Assembly: GCF_900091445.1 (NCBI RefSeq)
Contig: NZ_LT607733.1
Span: 1,133,501 to 1,197,500, forward strand
DNA: 64,000 bases
Direction: 5' to 3'
Source: Micromonospora echinofusca
GTDB lineage: Bacteria > Actinomycetota > Actinomycetes > Mycobacteriales > Micromonosporaceae
The position numbers and the translations under genes were made by a program. Of this stretch, positions 7,543-16,749 are shown piece by piece (within the stretch, counting starts at the first letter, position 1; every line of letters starts with the position of its first letter). The notes below the pieces were generated by a model. That model saw nothing but the letters and a program-made list of their open reading frames with translations. It was not told the DNA's origin and did no database searches.

Positions 7543-8352
7543 ATGAAGGCCCGTTTCCGATGGCGGTCGACCCGCGTGACGCTGTTCGCGGCCCTGGTCG
7601 GCGCGCTGGTCGCCGCACTGCTGCCCGCCTCGCCGGCGCTCGCGCTGCCCTCCGGTAGCGGCTGGTCGGCCTCGTGGAGCTACTACCATCCCACCGCCTA
7701 CCAGTACGCCGGCACGCTGCCCGGCGTCCGGCTGACCGGTTACGCCACCGACAACTCAGGCACCAGCACCACGGTCGGTACGATCGAGGACACCGCCGAC
7801 GACGGCCGCTGCGCCAGGGTGATGCTCTACGCCAACGGCGTCGGCTACGTCGCCGACCGGACCACCTGCGGCAGCGGCAGCTACCTGACCTACTCCACCG
7901 GCAGCTACAGCCAGGGGCTGCTGGTGATCGTCTACCGGATGGTCGCGGGCACCACCACCCACGACAAGGGCTTCGCCATGTTCGTTCCCGGTTCGTCCGC
8001 CGATCCGGAGCTGCGCACCGTGGGCACCGGCGCCAGTTGGTCGTACTACACGTCGACCGCGTTCCAGTACACGGTCACCCGCCCTGGCGTGCGGCTGATC
8101 GGCTACGGCGTCCACCAGTACACGGACCAGCGCTCCTCGCTGAACACTGTGGAGAAGACGGCCGCCACGGTCGGCTGCGCCACGGCCAAGGTCACCGGCG
8201 GTGTGTCCACCAGCGGCGGCACCTGCGTCAACGGCGGCAGCACGTCCTTCTCCCGCGCCGACCTGACCAACAACCTGGAGGCTTCCGCCTGCTACCAGCC
8301 GGTCCCCGGCACCCGGCGCTGCCTGGCGGTGAGCATCCCCGAGCCCTGGTGA
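7543..8352 (+). CDS. Secreted protein with two related repeats, unknown function
   Basis: 269 residues. GGAGG lies at 7534-7538 ahead of the ATG. A Sec signal peptide is clear (KARFRWRSTR, then FAALVGALVAALLPASPALA). The mature part holds two copies of a module of about 100 residues: SWSYYHPTAYQYAGTLPGVR..GTIEDTADDGRCARV and SWSYYTSTAFQYTVTRPGVR..NTVEKTAATVGCATA. Each is rich in Tyr, Ser and Thr and holds paired Cys, consistent with a disulfide-stabilised beta fold outside the cell. No catalytic motif seen; surface or matrix binding is one possibility. Confidence 0.8.
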   Translation: MKARFRWRSTRVTLFAALVGALVAALLPASPALALPSGSGWSASWSYYHPTAYQYAGTLPGVRLTGYATDNSGTSTTVGTIEDTADDGRCARVMLYANGVGYVADRTTCGSGSYLTYSTGSYSQGLLVIVYRMVAGTTTHDKGFAMFVPGSSADPELRTVGTGASWSYYTSTAFQYTVTRPGVRLIGYGVHQYTDQRSSLNTVEKTAATVGCATAKVTGGVSTSGGTCVNGGSTSFSRADLTNNLEASACYQPVPGTRRCLAVSIPEPW

Positions 8353-8411
8353 CCCGACCGGCACCCGGCCCACCGACCGCAGTCCAGCGTCCTCGGACCG
8401 ACCCGGCAGCC

Positions 8412-8443
8412 CAGCCGTCCCCGGAGCGACCCGGGGACGGCTG
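8412..8443. terminator. Hairpin terminator between convergent genes
   Basis: A perfect 13-bp stem (CAGCCGTCCCCGG and its complement) with a 6-base loop lies between the secreted-protein stop and the convergent membrane gene. No T-run follows, as is usual in high-GC actinobacteria; it could serve both strands. Confidence 0.75.
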
Positions 8444-8502
8444 CTGCGGTGACCCTGGCGCGACGACGACGCCCTGATCGCCGCGTACCGCGACGCGGTC
8501 CG

Positions 8503-10650
8503 TCAGCGGCGGCGCTTCGGCAGGTCGAACTGGTCGGCGGCCCGGCAGTCGCGTGGACCGCCGACCGCGCCCGGCCCGGCCCGGTCGAGCGCCGCGCGTG
8601 CCCGGACCCGGCCCAGGTTCCAGGCGTACCAGGGGTCCGGCTCGTCGAGGTCCTTGGCGATCCAGCTCAGCGTGCAGCGGCGCACCGGATCGGGCAGGCC
8701 CGCCAGAGCCGGCGTCGCGTCCGCCGAGAGCGCCCGCAGGTACCAGGCGTCGATCTTCCCCGTCTGCTCGTACCGGGCGATGTTGCGGCGGGCGGCGTAG
8801 TCCTCCGGGTTGAGCACGGCCAGGCCCAGCAGCATCACCACGGCGAGCGCCACGGTGGTGCCGGGGATCCAGGCCCCGCGCCACCGCAGACCGGCCACCA
8901 GGATCATGAGGAACACGGTGCCGAGCAGTAGCTCGAACGCCATCACGAAGAGCCGCTCGCCGGTGAAGCTGTAGACCTTCTGGTACGTGTACATCCGCGA
9001 CAGCGCCGACACCACGATGACGAAGCTGAGGGCGCTGAGCAGGCCCAGCAGGACCCGCAACAGGTGGCGCTCGACCGCCCGGTCCCGTCGCGCCCAGCGG
9101 GCCACCCCGCCGAGCACCGCCAGCGTCAGCAGGGTGACGACGACGAGCTGCCAGAACCCGCTGCGCGCGTACTCGGCGTAGCTGAGGCCGGCGGTGCGCA
9201 GGACGTGCCGCTGCCCGCCGAACAGGACGGTGAACTGCACCGCCACGAAGCCGCCGAAGAGCAGCGTCAGGGCGCTGATGACGGGAGCCCACTCCACGAG
9301 GCCGAAGCGGCGCGTGCCGGGCCGGTCCACGGTCGACAGGTCGGGCGGCGCGGCCAACGTGTAGACGGCGGCGACGGCGCAGAGCCCGCCCACGGCGGCG
9401 AGGAAGGCCCAGCGGAACGCCGTGCCGACGTTGACCTTCGGGATCACCTCGTCGAGCATCACGGAGAAGGCGCCGTCGGCCGAGGACAGCAGAGCGCCGA
9501 AGACGATCAGCGCGACGATGGTGGCCGCGGCCGATCCGACGACCCGGCGGACCAGGCCGGGATTCGCCGGGGCGCGCAGGTGACCACGCACCCACGGCAG
9601 CCCCCGGAACGCCGCGAACGGCGCCGCCACCAGGCTGAACAGGATCGAGCGGACGAGCCGGCCGCCGACGATCGCGAGGGTCGCGCAGGCGAGCGCGCCG
9701 AGCACGCAGAACGTCACCAGCCACCAGGCGTTGCGGAAGGCCAGGACCGACAGCAGCGCCAGGGACGCCGCCGCCCAGCCGGCGCGGATCCGCCGGTCGG
9801 CGCGGGGGAGTTCCGCGCCCGTCCGGCGTACCGCGAGGACCACCGCGACGGTCAGCGCGAGCCAGCCGAGGAACCAGCCGATGCCCGTGCGGGTGAGCGG
9901 CACGAAGAACGCCACCCCCAGCGCTCCGGCCAGGATCGCGGCCGGTACCGCCCGGTCCCGGGCCGGCGCCGGCCCCGGCCAGCGCGTGTCGAGGAACGAC
10001 GGCGGGCGCGGGACCGGCTGGTAGCCGCGGTACGGCGCGGGCGCGCCGGACGGCACCCCGATCCGGTACGGCGCCGGCAGCGGCGCGGCGACGGGCTCCT
10101 GGGTGATGGTCACGGGCGTACCGGCGGCGGATGCGCCGCTGCCCGCCCACGCGCCTGCCGGTACCCCGGCGGCGGGGGCGTTCCCGGGCTGGCCGGCGGG
10201 AGCGGCGGCCGGTGCCGCGTCGGTGGTGGCCGGCGGCGGGCTGACGGCGTCGGATGGCGGCTCGGTAGCGGGTGCCACGGCGTCCGCCGCCCTCACCGAG
10301 GCGGTCTGCGTCGGGATGCTCGTTCCCGGCTGGGCGGGGACTGTGGGGGCCGGCGCGGCCGACGCCTCGGCCGACCTGGCGGCGGGGGCGGACGGTGCCG
10401 GGGCCGGCGGGCCCGCGGCGGCCGGCACCAGCGGGATGAACACGGCGTACCCGCGCGTCCCGGGCGGGATGCTGACGGGGATCGCCCAGGCGGGCGCGCC
10501 CTCCGCCCCGGGCCACACCATCGGAGGCGGTGCGCCCTCGGTGGGCGGCATGACGAGCAGGTACGGCGTCTGGTGCCGGGGATCGTCGCCGGTGTCGCCG
10601 TGCGTGTCGCCGGTTCCCGGGGGGCCCGGCACCGGTGGTGGCTGGGTCAA
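8503..10650 (-). CDS. DUF4153/DUF4173-like multi-pass membrane protein with Pro/Ala-rich N-terminus
   Basis: 715 residues from a TTG start at 10650 (GAGGGG seven bases upstream); other starts are possible. Residues 1-200 are a low-complexity Pro/Ala/Thr region. The rest has about 12 hydrophobic segments (for example LAILAGALGVAFFVPL and GWFLGWLALTVAVVLAV) and a soluble C-terminal end. The motifs WAFLAAVGGLCAVAAVYTL, FGLVEWAPVISALTLLFGGFVAVQ and YAEYARSGFWQLVVV are those of the DUF4153/DUF4173 family. Role unknown; the family is often linked to envelope stress or sensor operons, but nothing nearby confirms this. Confidence 0.8.
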   Translation of the reverse strand: MTQPPPVPGPPGTGDTHGDTGDDPRHQTPYLLVMPPTEGAPPPMVWPGAEGAPAWAIPVSIPPGTRGYAVFIPLVPAAAGPPAPAPSAPAARSAEASAAPAPTVPAQPGTSIPTQTASVRAADAVAPATEPPSDAVSPPPATTDAAPAAAPAGQPGNAPAAGVPAGAWAGSGASAAGTPVTITQEPVAAPLPAPYRIGVPSGAPAPYRGYQPVPRPPSFLDTRWPGPAPARDRAVPAAILAGALGVAFFVPLTRTGIGWFLGWLALTVAVVLAVRRTGAELPRADRRIRAGWAAASLALLSVLAFRNAWWLVTFCVLGALACATLAIVGGRLVRSILFSLVAAPFAAFRGLPWVRGHLRAPANPGLVRRVVGSAAATIVALIVFGALLSSADGAFSVMLDEVIPKVNVGTAFRWAFLAAVGGLCAVAAVYTLAAPPDLSTVDRPGTRRFGLVEWAPVISALTLLFGGFVAVQFTVLFGGQRHVLRTAGLSYAEYARSGFWQLVVVTLLTLAVLGGVARWARRDRAVERHLLRVLLGLLSALSFVIVVSALSRMYTYQKVYSFTGERLFVMAFELLLGTVFLMILVAGLRWRGAWIPGTTVALAVVMLLGLAVLNPEDYAARRNIARYEQTGKIDAWYLRALSADATPALAGLPDPVRRCTLSWIAKDLDEPDPWYAWNLGRVRARAALDRAGPGAVGGPRDCRAADQFDLPKRRR

Positions 10651-11018
10651 GGAACCCCTCCTCGATCGAACGGTCGGCACACTGTACGGCCGCCCCCGGC
10701 CCGCCGCCGCCCCGTACGCGCCATGACGCGAGCAACTCGCGTCCGTGCCCGAGCGCGGCTGAGGACCCTCCCCACAGACCATCGCCCGCCTGAAGCCCAG
10801 CGGCCGGACCAGTGGTGATCAGGACGCCCTGGACCCTGAAACCGCCGGGTGACGTCCATAGCGTCCTGATCACGAGCGGGGAAGCGGGGGAGGGGTGCGG
10901 GGTGGGGGCGGTGAAGCTCCGCCGCCGGTGTGGCCGTACACGAGCACAGCGGCGCAGGCGTGGGCGACCGGATCGGGCGGGCGGCACGCCCGATCGATCC
11001 TCGGTAACGTGCTCGGCC
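10651..11018. other. Divergent intergenic region, 368 bp
   Basis: It lies between the starts of a leftward membrane gene and the rightward nuclease-like operon, so it should hold two promoters; none is obvious by eye. Its only clear structure is the long inverted repeat at 10815-10873. Confidence 0.6.
10815..10873. repeat. 59-bp inverted repeat (13-bp perfect arms)
   Basis: GTGATCAGGACGC (10815-10827) is answered by its exact complement at 10861-10873. Inside, CTGGAC and GTCCAT pair with one mismatch, so the whole could fold as one long hairpin. It lies upstream of the nuclease-ATPase operon between divergent starts. It may be an operator, an attenuator or a miniature mobile repeat; nothing flanking it looks like a target duplication. 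Confidence 0.7.
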
Positions 11019-12104
11019 ATGGCCAGTGGCGTACCTCCCGGCAACTGGTGGGAGGCCCTTCCGCCGCGGCGGGTCAGCCACCTGCCCGGCATCGACGCCG
11101 AGTTGCTCCACGTGGGACTCGATCCGGCACCGGTCGCCGCTCCGGTCGTCGTTCGGTACCGCGTACCGGCCCGCAGCGACTTCACCGACCTGCTCGCCGC
11201 CGTCCTGGACGAACTGGACCGGGCAGCGCTCACGCTGTTTCCCCGTTGGCTGCCCGGCGCCGAACGGCTCGACGGTTCCGGCACGCTGGGCGCCGCCGCG
11301 GTGCGGTCCCTGGCCTCGCGGGCCGCCGCACGCTCCGAGCACTTCGGCCCGTTCCTGGCCGACCTCGCCGAGCGCGCGCTGCGCGGGCGGCACCGGCAGC
11401 ACCGGCCGCGTTTCCCGGCAGAGGTACGGGCTGCCGGCCTGGCCCGCGTCATCGCCTCCGCGTACGACCGCGACGGGTGGGTCCTGCTGGTCGGCCTGAC
11501 CGACGAACTGACCACGGACACCGAACGCGCGTTGGTCGCCGCCGCCGAATGGCTGGTGCGGCACGGCCGCTTCACCGTCTGGCTGGCCGGGCGAGAACTA
11601 CGGACGGTCGACCGGATCCGGTCGGTCCGGGTTTCGCTGCCGTCGAGCCTGGCCGAGTTGGCGGTGCAGACGGGTCGGGTTCCCGACACCGTCCGCGAGC
11701 CGCCGCCGGCGCTGACGTTTCCGCCGCTGTCCGGGGTGCCGCGCGGCGACAGCGCCGCCGAGCAGGCCCTGGAGCTGGCACTGACGCCGCACGAGTGGGC
11801 CCGGGGGAGGCGCTGGAACCACACGTACGACTGGCACCTGCTCGGCGAGACCTACCGCCTGGATCTCCTCTGGCCGGCCGAGGGACTTGCGGTCGAGGTG
11901 GACGGCCCGGAACATCGGGAACGAATCAGATTCGCCAACGACCGGCGACGTGACGTGCGGCTGCAACTCCTCGGGCTGGACGTGCTCCGGTTCACCAACG
12001 AGCAGGTGCTGTCCGACGTCCAGGCCGTGGTCGGCATGATCCGGCAACTGCTGACCCGTCGTCGCCAGACCGGCACGCACCCCCACACAGAAGAGGCACC
12101 ATGA
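11019..12104 (+). CDS. DUF559/Vsr-like PD-(D/E)XK nuclease-fold protein with a large N-terminal domain
   Basis: 361 residues. The first 230 form an unrecognised domain (LLAAVLDELDRAALTLFPRW; AAEWLVRHGRFTVWLAG). The last 100 are a small nuclease fold: YRLDLLWPAEGLAVEVDG, with D282, E293 and D295 in the D-x10-E-x-D spacing of DUF559, then GLDVLRFTNEQVLSD, which matches the strand-helix that closes Vsr-like folds. The usual lysine of PD-(D/E)XK is Asp here, as in many DUF559 members. The ATG is favoured as the first start after the divergent gap. The stop overlaps the next start (ATGA). As first gene of a nuclease-wHTH-ATPase operon it is probably the DNA-cutting or DNA-binding part. Confidence 0.75.
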   Translation: MASGVPPGNWWEALPPRRVSHLPGIDAELLHVGLDPAPVAAPVVVRYRVPARSDFTDLLAAVLDELDRAALTLFPRWLPGAERLDGSGTLGAAAVRSLASRAAARSEHFGPFLADLAERALRGRHRQHRPRFPAEVRAAGLARVIASAYDRDGWVLLVGLTDELTTDTERALVAAAEWLVRHGRFTVWLAGRELRTVDRIRSVRVSLPSSLAELAVQTGRVPDTVREPPPALTFPPLSGVPRGDSAAEQALELALTPHEWARGRRWNHTYDWHLLGETYRLDLLWPAEGLAVEVDGPEHRERIRFANDRRRDVRLQLLGLDVLRFTNEQVLSDVQAVVGMIRQLLTRRRQTGTHPHTEEAP

Positions 12105-12796
12105 CGAGCACGGCGGACCTTCCCCACCTGACGCCCAACCAGATCAACGCGCTCCTGGTGCTCATGGTCGAGGCCCGCGAACTGACCAACACCGAGCTGA
12201 AGGAGCTGGCCGGGTTCAGCCTCACCGGTGCCGACAACGCCAAGCTCGTCACGCTCGGCCTGGTCCAGACCGACCGGTCGCACCGACCCTTCTCCCACGA
12301 GCTGACCGACGAGGGGTGGCGGGTGGTGCGGCAGCTACACGCCGGCGCCCCGCCCGCGCGCAGCGGCTCGACTACCCGTTCGCTGTTCACCCTGCTGGCC
12401 GGCCTGCACCGCTCGCTGAGCCGGTTGGGGCTGAGCCATGCCGACTTCTTCACGCAGCAGTCGGTCGCCCACGGCCCGGCGGCCGGCTCGACGCCCCCCG
12501 GCGCCGCGCCGGCACCGGTGGCCGCGCAGCCGGAGGCCGTGGAGGCCCTGATCCGCGCCGCCTACCGCGAACTCGCCCGGGAGCCGGGAGCCTGGGTGGG
12601 GCTCGCCGACCTGCGCGAGCGCCTCGGTGGGCAGGACCGCGCGACCGTCGACGCGACGTTGCGGGCCATGGTCCACCGGGACGGCGTCCGGATCATCCCG
12701 GTCGCCAACACCAAGTCGTTGACCCCCCGGGACCGGGCCGCCGCGGTGCGCATCGGGGACGAGGAGAACCACACCCTGGCGATCGGCGCGGCATGA
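12101..12796 (+). CDS. Winged-helix protein linking the nuclease-like and ATPase genes
   Basis: 231 residues. Residues 8-85 read as a winged helix (LTPNQINALLVLMVEARELT, then LKELAGFSLTGADNAKLVTLGLV, then DEGWRVVRQL as the wing). A Pro/Ala linker (about 125-145) leads to a second helical domain (EALIRAAYRELAREPGAWVGLADLRERLGG) that again looks like a helix-turn-helix. Start and stop overlap both neighbours by four bases, so the three proteins are likely made in fixed ratio. Probably a DNA-binding or specificity subunit; a transcription factor is the alternative. Confidence 0.72.
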   Translation: MTSTADLPHLTPNQINALLVLMVEARELTNTELKELAGFSLTGADNAKLVTLGLVQTDRSHRPFSHELTDEGWRVVRQLHAGAPPARSGSTTRSLFTLLAGLHRSLSRLGLSHADFFTQQSVAHGPAAGSTPPGAAPAPVAAQPEAVEALIRAAYRELAREPGAWVGLADLRERLGGQDRATVDATLRAMVHRDGVRIIPVANTKSLTPRDRAAAVRIGDEENHTLAIGAA

Positions 12797-15700
12797 TCGC
12801 TGAGGACGTACGGGCCGCGCTCGAGGCGGTCAGTCTCAACCCGGCGGTCACCCCCGACGACGTGTGGCGGCCCAGCCCGCACGACGTGCCGGAGCTGCAC
12901 GAGAAGGTGGTGGCGGAGATCCTGCGCGGCGTCGGCAGGGCCCGCACCGACGACACCACCGTGCCCCTCGGGGTGGCCATGCAGGGGCGCGCCGGCGCCG
13001 GCAAGACCCACCTGCTCGGAGCGGTGCGGGATCGGATCCAGCGCGAGGGCGGCTACTTCTTCCTGGTCGACATGGTCAGCGGGAAGACGTTCTGGGAGAG
13101 CGTGGCGCTGGCCCTGGTCGAAGGCATGGGGCGGGACGCGTTCGGCTGGGGCACCCAGCTGCGTACGTTCCTGCGTCGGCTCACCGCCCAGCTCGGCATC
13201 CCGGCGGAGGTCCGCGACGCGGTCGCCGGCACGCAGCCGGTCACCCGGGAGCACCTGGACACCTTCGTGCGAGCCCTGCGGACGCGCCACCGCGAGATCG
13301 GCCGGGACTGCCAGGACACCGCCCGGGCGCTGGTCCTGCACGGCGCGCTCGACTTCGAGGCGCAGGACGTCGGCTACGCCCACCTGATCTCCGAGCCGGG
13401 TGATCCGGCCGGCCGTACGGCGTGGGGGCTGACCCCGGCGATGCGTACGCCGCAGCAGATCGTCCAGGACGTCTCGCGGCTGATGGCGCTGACGCTGGAC
13501 CCCACGGTGATAGCCGTCGACCAGCTCGACACGCTCTTCGCCCAGACCAGCACCGCGATGTTCGACCAGTACGCCGGGCTGGAGGACGCCCAGGCGAAGG
13601 TCGTCGGGCCCATCGCCGACGGTCTGCTGAAGCTGCGTGACGTCACCCGCCGGACGCTGATCGTGGTGTCGTGCCTGCCGGACACCTGGGAGCTGTTGAC
13701 CAGGAGCGCGCCCACCCCGGTCGGCGACCGGTTCCGGCAGGCCACCCTTCCCGACCGGATTCCCACCCCCGAGATCGGCCGGGCCATCGTGGCGAAGCGG
13801 TTCACCGCCGCCTTCGCCGGGCCGCGTTTCGCACCGCCGCATCCGACCTGGCCGATCAGCCCCGAGGCGTTCGCCGACGCCCCGGCGTTGACGCCCCGGG
13901 CGCTGCTGCGCCGCGTGGACCGGCACGTCGCCTGGTGCAGGGACCGGGACGAGGTGACCGAACTCGACCGCCTCATCGAGGTCGGCGACCATGTCGCGGA
14001 CGGGCCCGAACCGTCGGGCGCAGGCACCACGGTCGGCCCGAGGGCGGCAGGCGAGACAGCCACAGGCGACGATGCGTGCCTGCGGCGGCTCGACGACCGG
14101 TTCGCCGAGCTGGTGGCGGCGGCCGATGTGACGGCCGCGCTCGATCCGCGGACCGAGGACACACACATGCCGACGCTCCTCGCTGCTGGCCTGGCGGCCT
14201 GGATCGCCGAGCAGGCACCCACCGGTGCCAGTTACAAGTACGACCCGCCGCCCGGCCGTAAGCCGGCGCTGCACGGGCGGCTGATCGAGGTGCTGGACGA
14301 GGCCACCGAGAACGAGGCGCACTGGTGTCTTCGCGCGATCTCCCATCCGAACGCGATCGCGGTGACCGCCAGGGTGAAGGCGGCCTGCACGATGGCGGGC
14401 CTGGACCGTGCGTTGCCGCAACGGCGGCTGGTGCTGCTGCGCAACGGCCCGTGGCCGACCGGCAAGCGTACGGCCGAGGTGTTGGCGGCCTTCGACGCGG
14501 CCGGCGGCATCCGCTGCGGCGTCGAAGAGGGGGACCTACGGGTCTTCGCCGCGCTTCGTGAACTGAGCGGCGAACCGGCCTCCGTCCTGCGGGAGTGGCT
14601 GGTGATGCGCCGCCCGGCCAGCTCGACGCAGCTGTTCGCGACGATCCTTGGCGAATCCGCCGGAGCGACCCGCGCGGGGGCCGGGCCGGCCGCCGGGGTG
14701 GGCGGCGAGGACGACGTGCGGGTCGACGGCGGAAGGGCCTCGGCCGACGGAACCTCGATCCTGTTGGGGCGGACCACCGACGGGGCGCGGCCCTTCGCGG
14801 TGGACCTGGAGTCGCTACGCCGGCACACAGTGATCTTCGCCGGCTCCGGCTCCGGCAAGACCGTGCTGATCCGGCGACTGGTCGAGGAATGCGCGCGGGA
14901 GGGCGTGTCCGCGATCGTGCTCGATCCCAACAACGACCTCGCCCGCCTGGGCGATCCCTGGCCGCAACCGCCAGCCGGATGGGGCCCCGGCGACGCCGAG
15001 CGGGCCCGCGACCACCTCGACCACACCGAGGTGGTGATCTGGACGCCCCGGGTCAACGCCGGTCGACCGCTCACCTTCCAGCCGTTGCCGGACTTCACTC
15101 CTGTCCGCGACTCGCCGGACGAGTTCGACCAGGCGATCCGCTCGGCGGTGGAGGCACTCGCCCCGCGCGCCGGGGTGGACCGGCCGACGAGGGTGGCCCA
15201 GCAGGGCAAGGCCGTGCTGACCGAGGCCCTCCAGGCGTACGCGAGGAGCGGAATGGTGGGCCTGCCCGGCTTCACCGAGTTCCTCGCCGAACTGCCCGAC
15301 GGGGTGAGCCGGTTGAGCCGGTCGGAGAAGCTGGCCCAGGACCTGGCCGAGACCCTGAAGGCCGCCATGGTCACCGACCCGTTGTTCGGCGGCGTCGGCG
15401 CCCCGGCCGATCCGGGCCTGCTGCTGACCCCCTCGCCGGGCCGTCGGGCCCGCATCTCCGTGATCAGCTTCGTCGGGCTCACGTCGGACCAGGAACGGCA
15501 GGGCTTCGTCAACCAGCTCCAGATGGCCCTGTTCGCCTGGATCAAGCGGCACCCGGCGGGCGACCGGCCCCTGGGCGGGCTCTTCGTGATGGACGAGGCG
15601 CAGACCCTCGCCCCGTCGACCGGGCAGACGGCCTGCACCGCCAGCACGATCGCCCTCGCCTCCCAGGCCCGCAAGTACGGGCTCGGGCTGGTCTTCGCCA

Positions 15701-16026
15701 CCCAGGCGCCGAAGGGACTGCACAACCAGATCTCCGGCAACGCCACCACGCAGTTCTTCGGGCTGCTCAATGCTCCCGCGCAGATCGACGCGGCCCGTCA
15801 GTTGGCGGAGGCCAAGGGCGGCCGGCTGCCCGACATCGGCCTCATGCAGAGCGGCCAGTTCTACGTGGCCGGAGAGGGCTTCGCGTTCGTCAAGGTGGAC
15901 ACGCCGATGTGCCTGTCCCACCACCCCAAGGCGCCGCTCAGCCCGGAGGAGGTCGTCGCCAGGGCCGCCTCGGCACACTTACGCCCGGAACGCAGTCATG
16001 TGCCGGACGCGACGGCCGTCCGATGA
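12793..16026 (+). CDS. Double-ATPase protein: N-terminal AAA domain and C-terminal HerA/FtsK-like ATPase
   Basis: 1077 residues. The first ATPase has Walker A GRAGAGKT (65-72) and Walker B-like TVIAVDQLD (about 238-246) in an AAA/ORC-like setting. A middle region without clear motifs follows. The second ATPase has Walker A GSGSGKT (684-690) and Walker B LFVMDEAQ (930-937), then LVFATQAPKGLHNQISGNATTQ, the usual end of HerA/VirB4-type DNA pumps. The TraG/HerA-like core with an attached AAA module is unusual. Its ATG overlaps the winged-helix stop. HerA-type ATPases work with nucleases in several antiviral systems; here the partner would be the DUF559-like protein. Role in defence is inference from operon layout. 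Confidence 0.8.
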   Translation: MIAEDVRAALEAVSLNPAVTPDDVWRPSPHDVPELHEKVVAEILRGVGRARTDDTTVPLGVAMQGRAGAGKTHLLGAVRDRIQREGGYFFLVDMVSGKTFWESVALALVEGMGRDAFGWGTQLRTFLRRLTAQLGIPAEVRDAVAGTQPVTREHLDTFVRALRTRHREIGRDCQDTARALVLHGALDFEAQDVGYAHLISEPGDPAGRTAWGLTPAMRTPQQIVQDVSRLMALTLDPTVIAVDQLDTLFAQTSTAMFDQYAGLEDAQAKVVGPIADGLLKLRDVTRRTLIVVSCLPDTWELLTRSAPTPVGDRFRQATLPDRIPTPEIGRAIVAKRFTAAFAGPRFAPPHPTWPISPEAFADAPALTPRALLRRVDRHVAWCRDRDEVTELDRLIEVGDHVADGPEPSGAGTTVGPRAAGETATGDDACLRRLDDRFAELVAAADVTAALDPRTEDTHMPTLLAAGLAAWIAEQAPTGASYKYDPPPGRKPALHGRLIEVLDEATENEAHWCLRAISHPNAIAVTARVKAACTMAGLDRALPQRRLVLLRNGPWPTGKRTAEVLAAFDAAGGIRCGVEEGDLRVFAALRELSGEPASVLREWLVMRRPASSTQLFATILGESAGATRAGAGPAAGVGGEDDVRVDGGRASADGTSILLGRTTDGARPFAVDLESLRRHTVIFAGSGSGKTVLIRRLVEECAREGVSAIVLDPNNDLARLGDPWPQPPAGWGPGDAERARDHLDHTEVVIWTPRVNAGRPLTFQPLPDFTPVRDSPDEFDQAIRSAVEALAPRAGVDRPTRVAQQGKAVLTEALQAYARSGMVGLPGFTEFLAELPDGVSRLSRSEKLAQDLAETLKAAMVTDPLFGGVGAPADPGLLLTPSPGRRARISVISFVGLTSDQERQGFVNQLQMALFAWIKRHPAGDRPLGGLFVMDEAQTLAPSTGQTACTASTIALASQARKYGLGLVFATQAPKGLHNQISGNATTQFFGLLNAPAQIDAARQLAEAKGGRLPDIGLMQSGQFYVAGEGFAFVKVDTPMCLSHHPKAPLSPEEVVARAASAHLRPERSHVPDATAVR

Positions 16027-16052
16027 CGGACAGGACGTAAGCCTCCTGTCCG
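16027..16052 (+). terminator. Hairpin immediately after the ATPase stop codon
   Basis: CGGACAGGA and its complement TCCTGTCCG form a perfect 9-bp stem with an 8-base loop starting one base after TGA. It marks the end of the three-gene operon. Confidence 0.75.
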
Positions 16053-16479
16053 ACGCACTGTTGTAGCAGGTGAGAGGCGTGAGGATGGCGGGCCACATCC
16101 CATCCCTCGGGCCCGGCGGGGACAGCATCGTCCCCGCCGACACCGCCATCACCGAGCCCGGCCCCGCGACGGCCCCGGCGTAGTGCAGCGTCGGTCGCCC
16201 ACGCACCGCGAGGCCGCGCTCCCGGCAGTCACCGTCCCGGGCGCGCCGGGCGGATGCCGCCTCACCGACACCGACACCGACGTCCCCGTTCCGGCAGCCA
16301 CCTCAGCCGCGCGGCGATCCCGAGACGAGCGCGGCCGGCGAGCCGTACCCAGGTGCCGCCCGGGCCCACGCCGTCGCGTGCCCGGCGGCTGAAGCGTCGC
16401 CCGACGCCATCCTCCCCAGCCGGAGCCGGCCGTGGTCACGAGCGGTCAGGCCCGGCGGCCTAGCACGAGAGGAGCCGGC
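16053..16479. other. Intergenic region without a credible gene, 427 bp
   Basis: Only short frames are present. The best is about 33 codons from ATG at 16085 (MAGHIPSLGPGGDSIVPA..), with no clear ribosome site. The second half is repetitive in CCG/CGC triplets. It presumably holds the promoter for the Ig-like protein gene. Confidence 0.5.
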
Positions 16480-16749
16480 ATGGCCGCTCCCACCGCCACC
16501 GCATCCCTGAACGCCACCACCTATTCGCCCGGCGACCAGATGATCCTGACGGTCACCTACGGCGACGCCGACACCAAGCCGGTGACCGTCACGATCGTGG
16601 TCACCGACGCGCAGGGCAACAGCAGCGCGCCGGTCAAGGTCACCGCCGTCATCGATCCGCTCACCCTCGCCGTCGCCGACGACTCGGGCCGCACCTGGAC
16701 CAGGGCGTCGGACAACGGTTCGGTCGCCGTCTACCGGGCGGTGGCGTGA
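16480..16749 (+). CDS. Small Ig-like-domain protein, phage-tail type
   Basis: 89 residues, no signal peptide. GAGGAG is 6 bases before the ATG. The sequence is a single beta-rich Ig-like domain (SPGDQMILTVTYGD, KPVTVTIVVTDAQGNSSAPV, then TWTRASDNGSVAVYRAVA). This pattern is familiar from small actinophage tail or decoration proteins. The stop and the next start overlap (TGATG). It is either a phage relic kept by the host or part of a contractile or secreted structure. Confidence 0.65.
   Translation: MAAPTATASLNATTYSPGDQMILTVTYGDADTKPVTVTIVVTDAQGNSSAPVKVTAVIDPLTLAVADDSGRTWTRASDNGSVAVYRAVA

Noticed and set aside
8228..11824. 1198-codon minus-strand open frame
   Set aside because: It overlaps the DUF4153-like gene and the nuclease-like gene out of frame and is Arg/Pro-rich; a shadow due to high GC.
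16064..16184. Short frame of about 33-40 codons (MAGHIPSLGPG..)
   Set aside because: No convincing ribosome site, no precursor-peptide features and no partner genes nearby.
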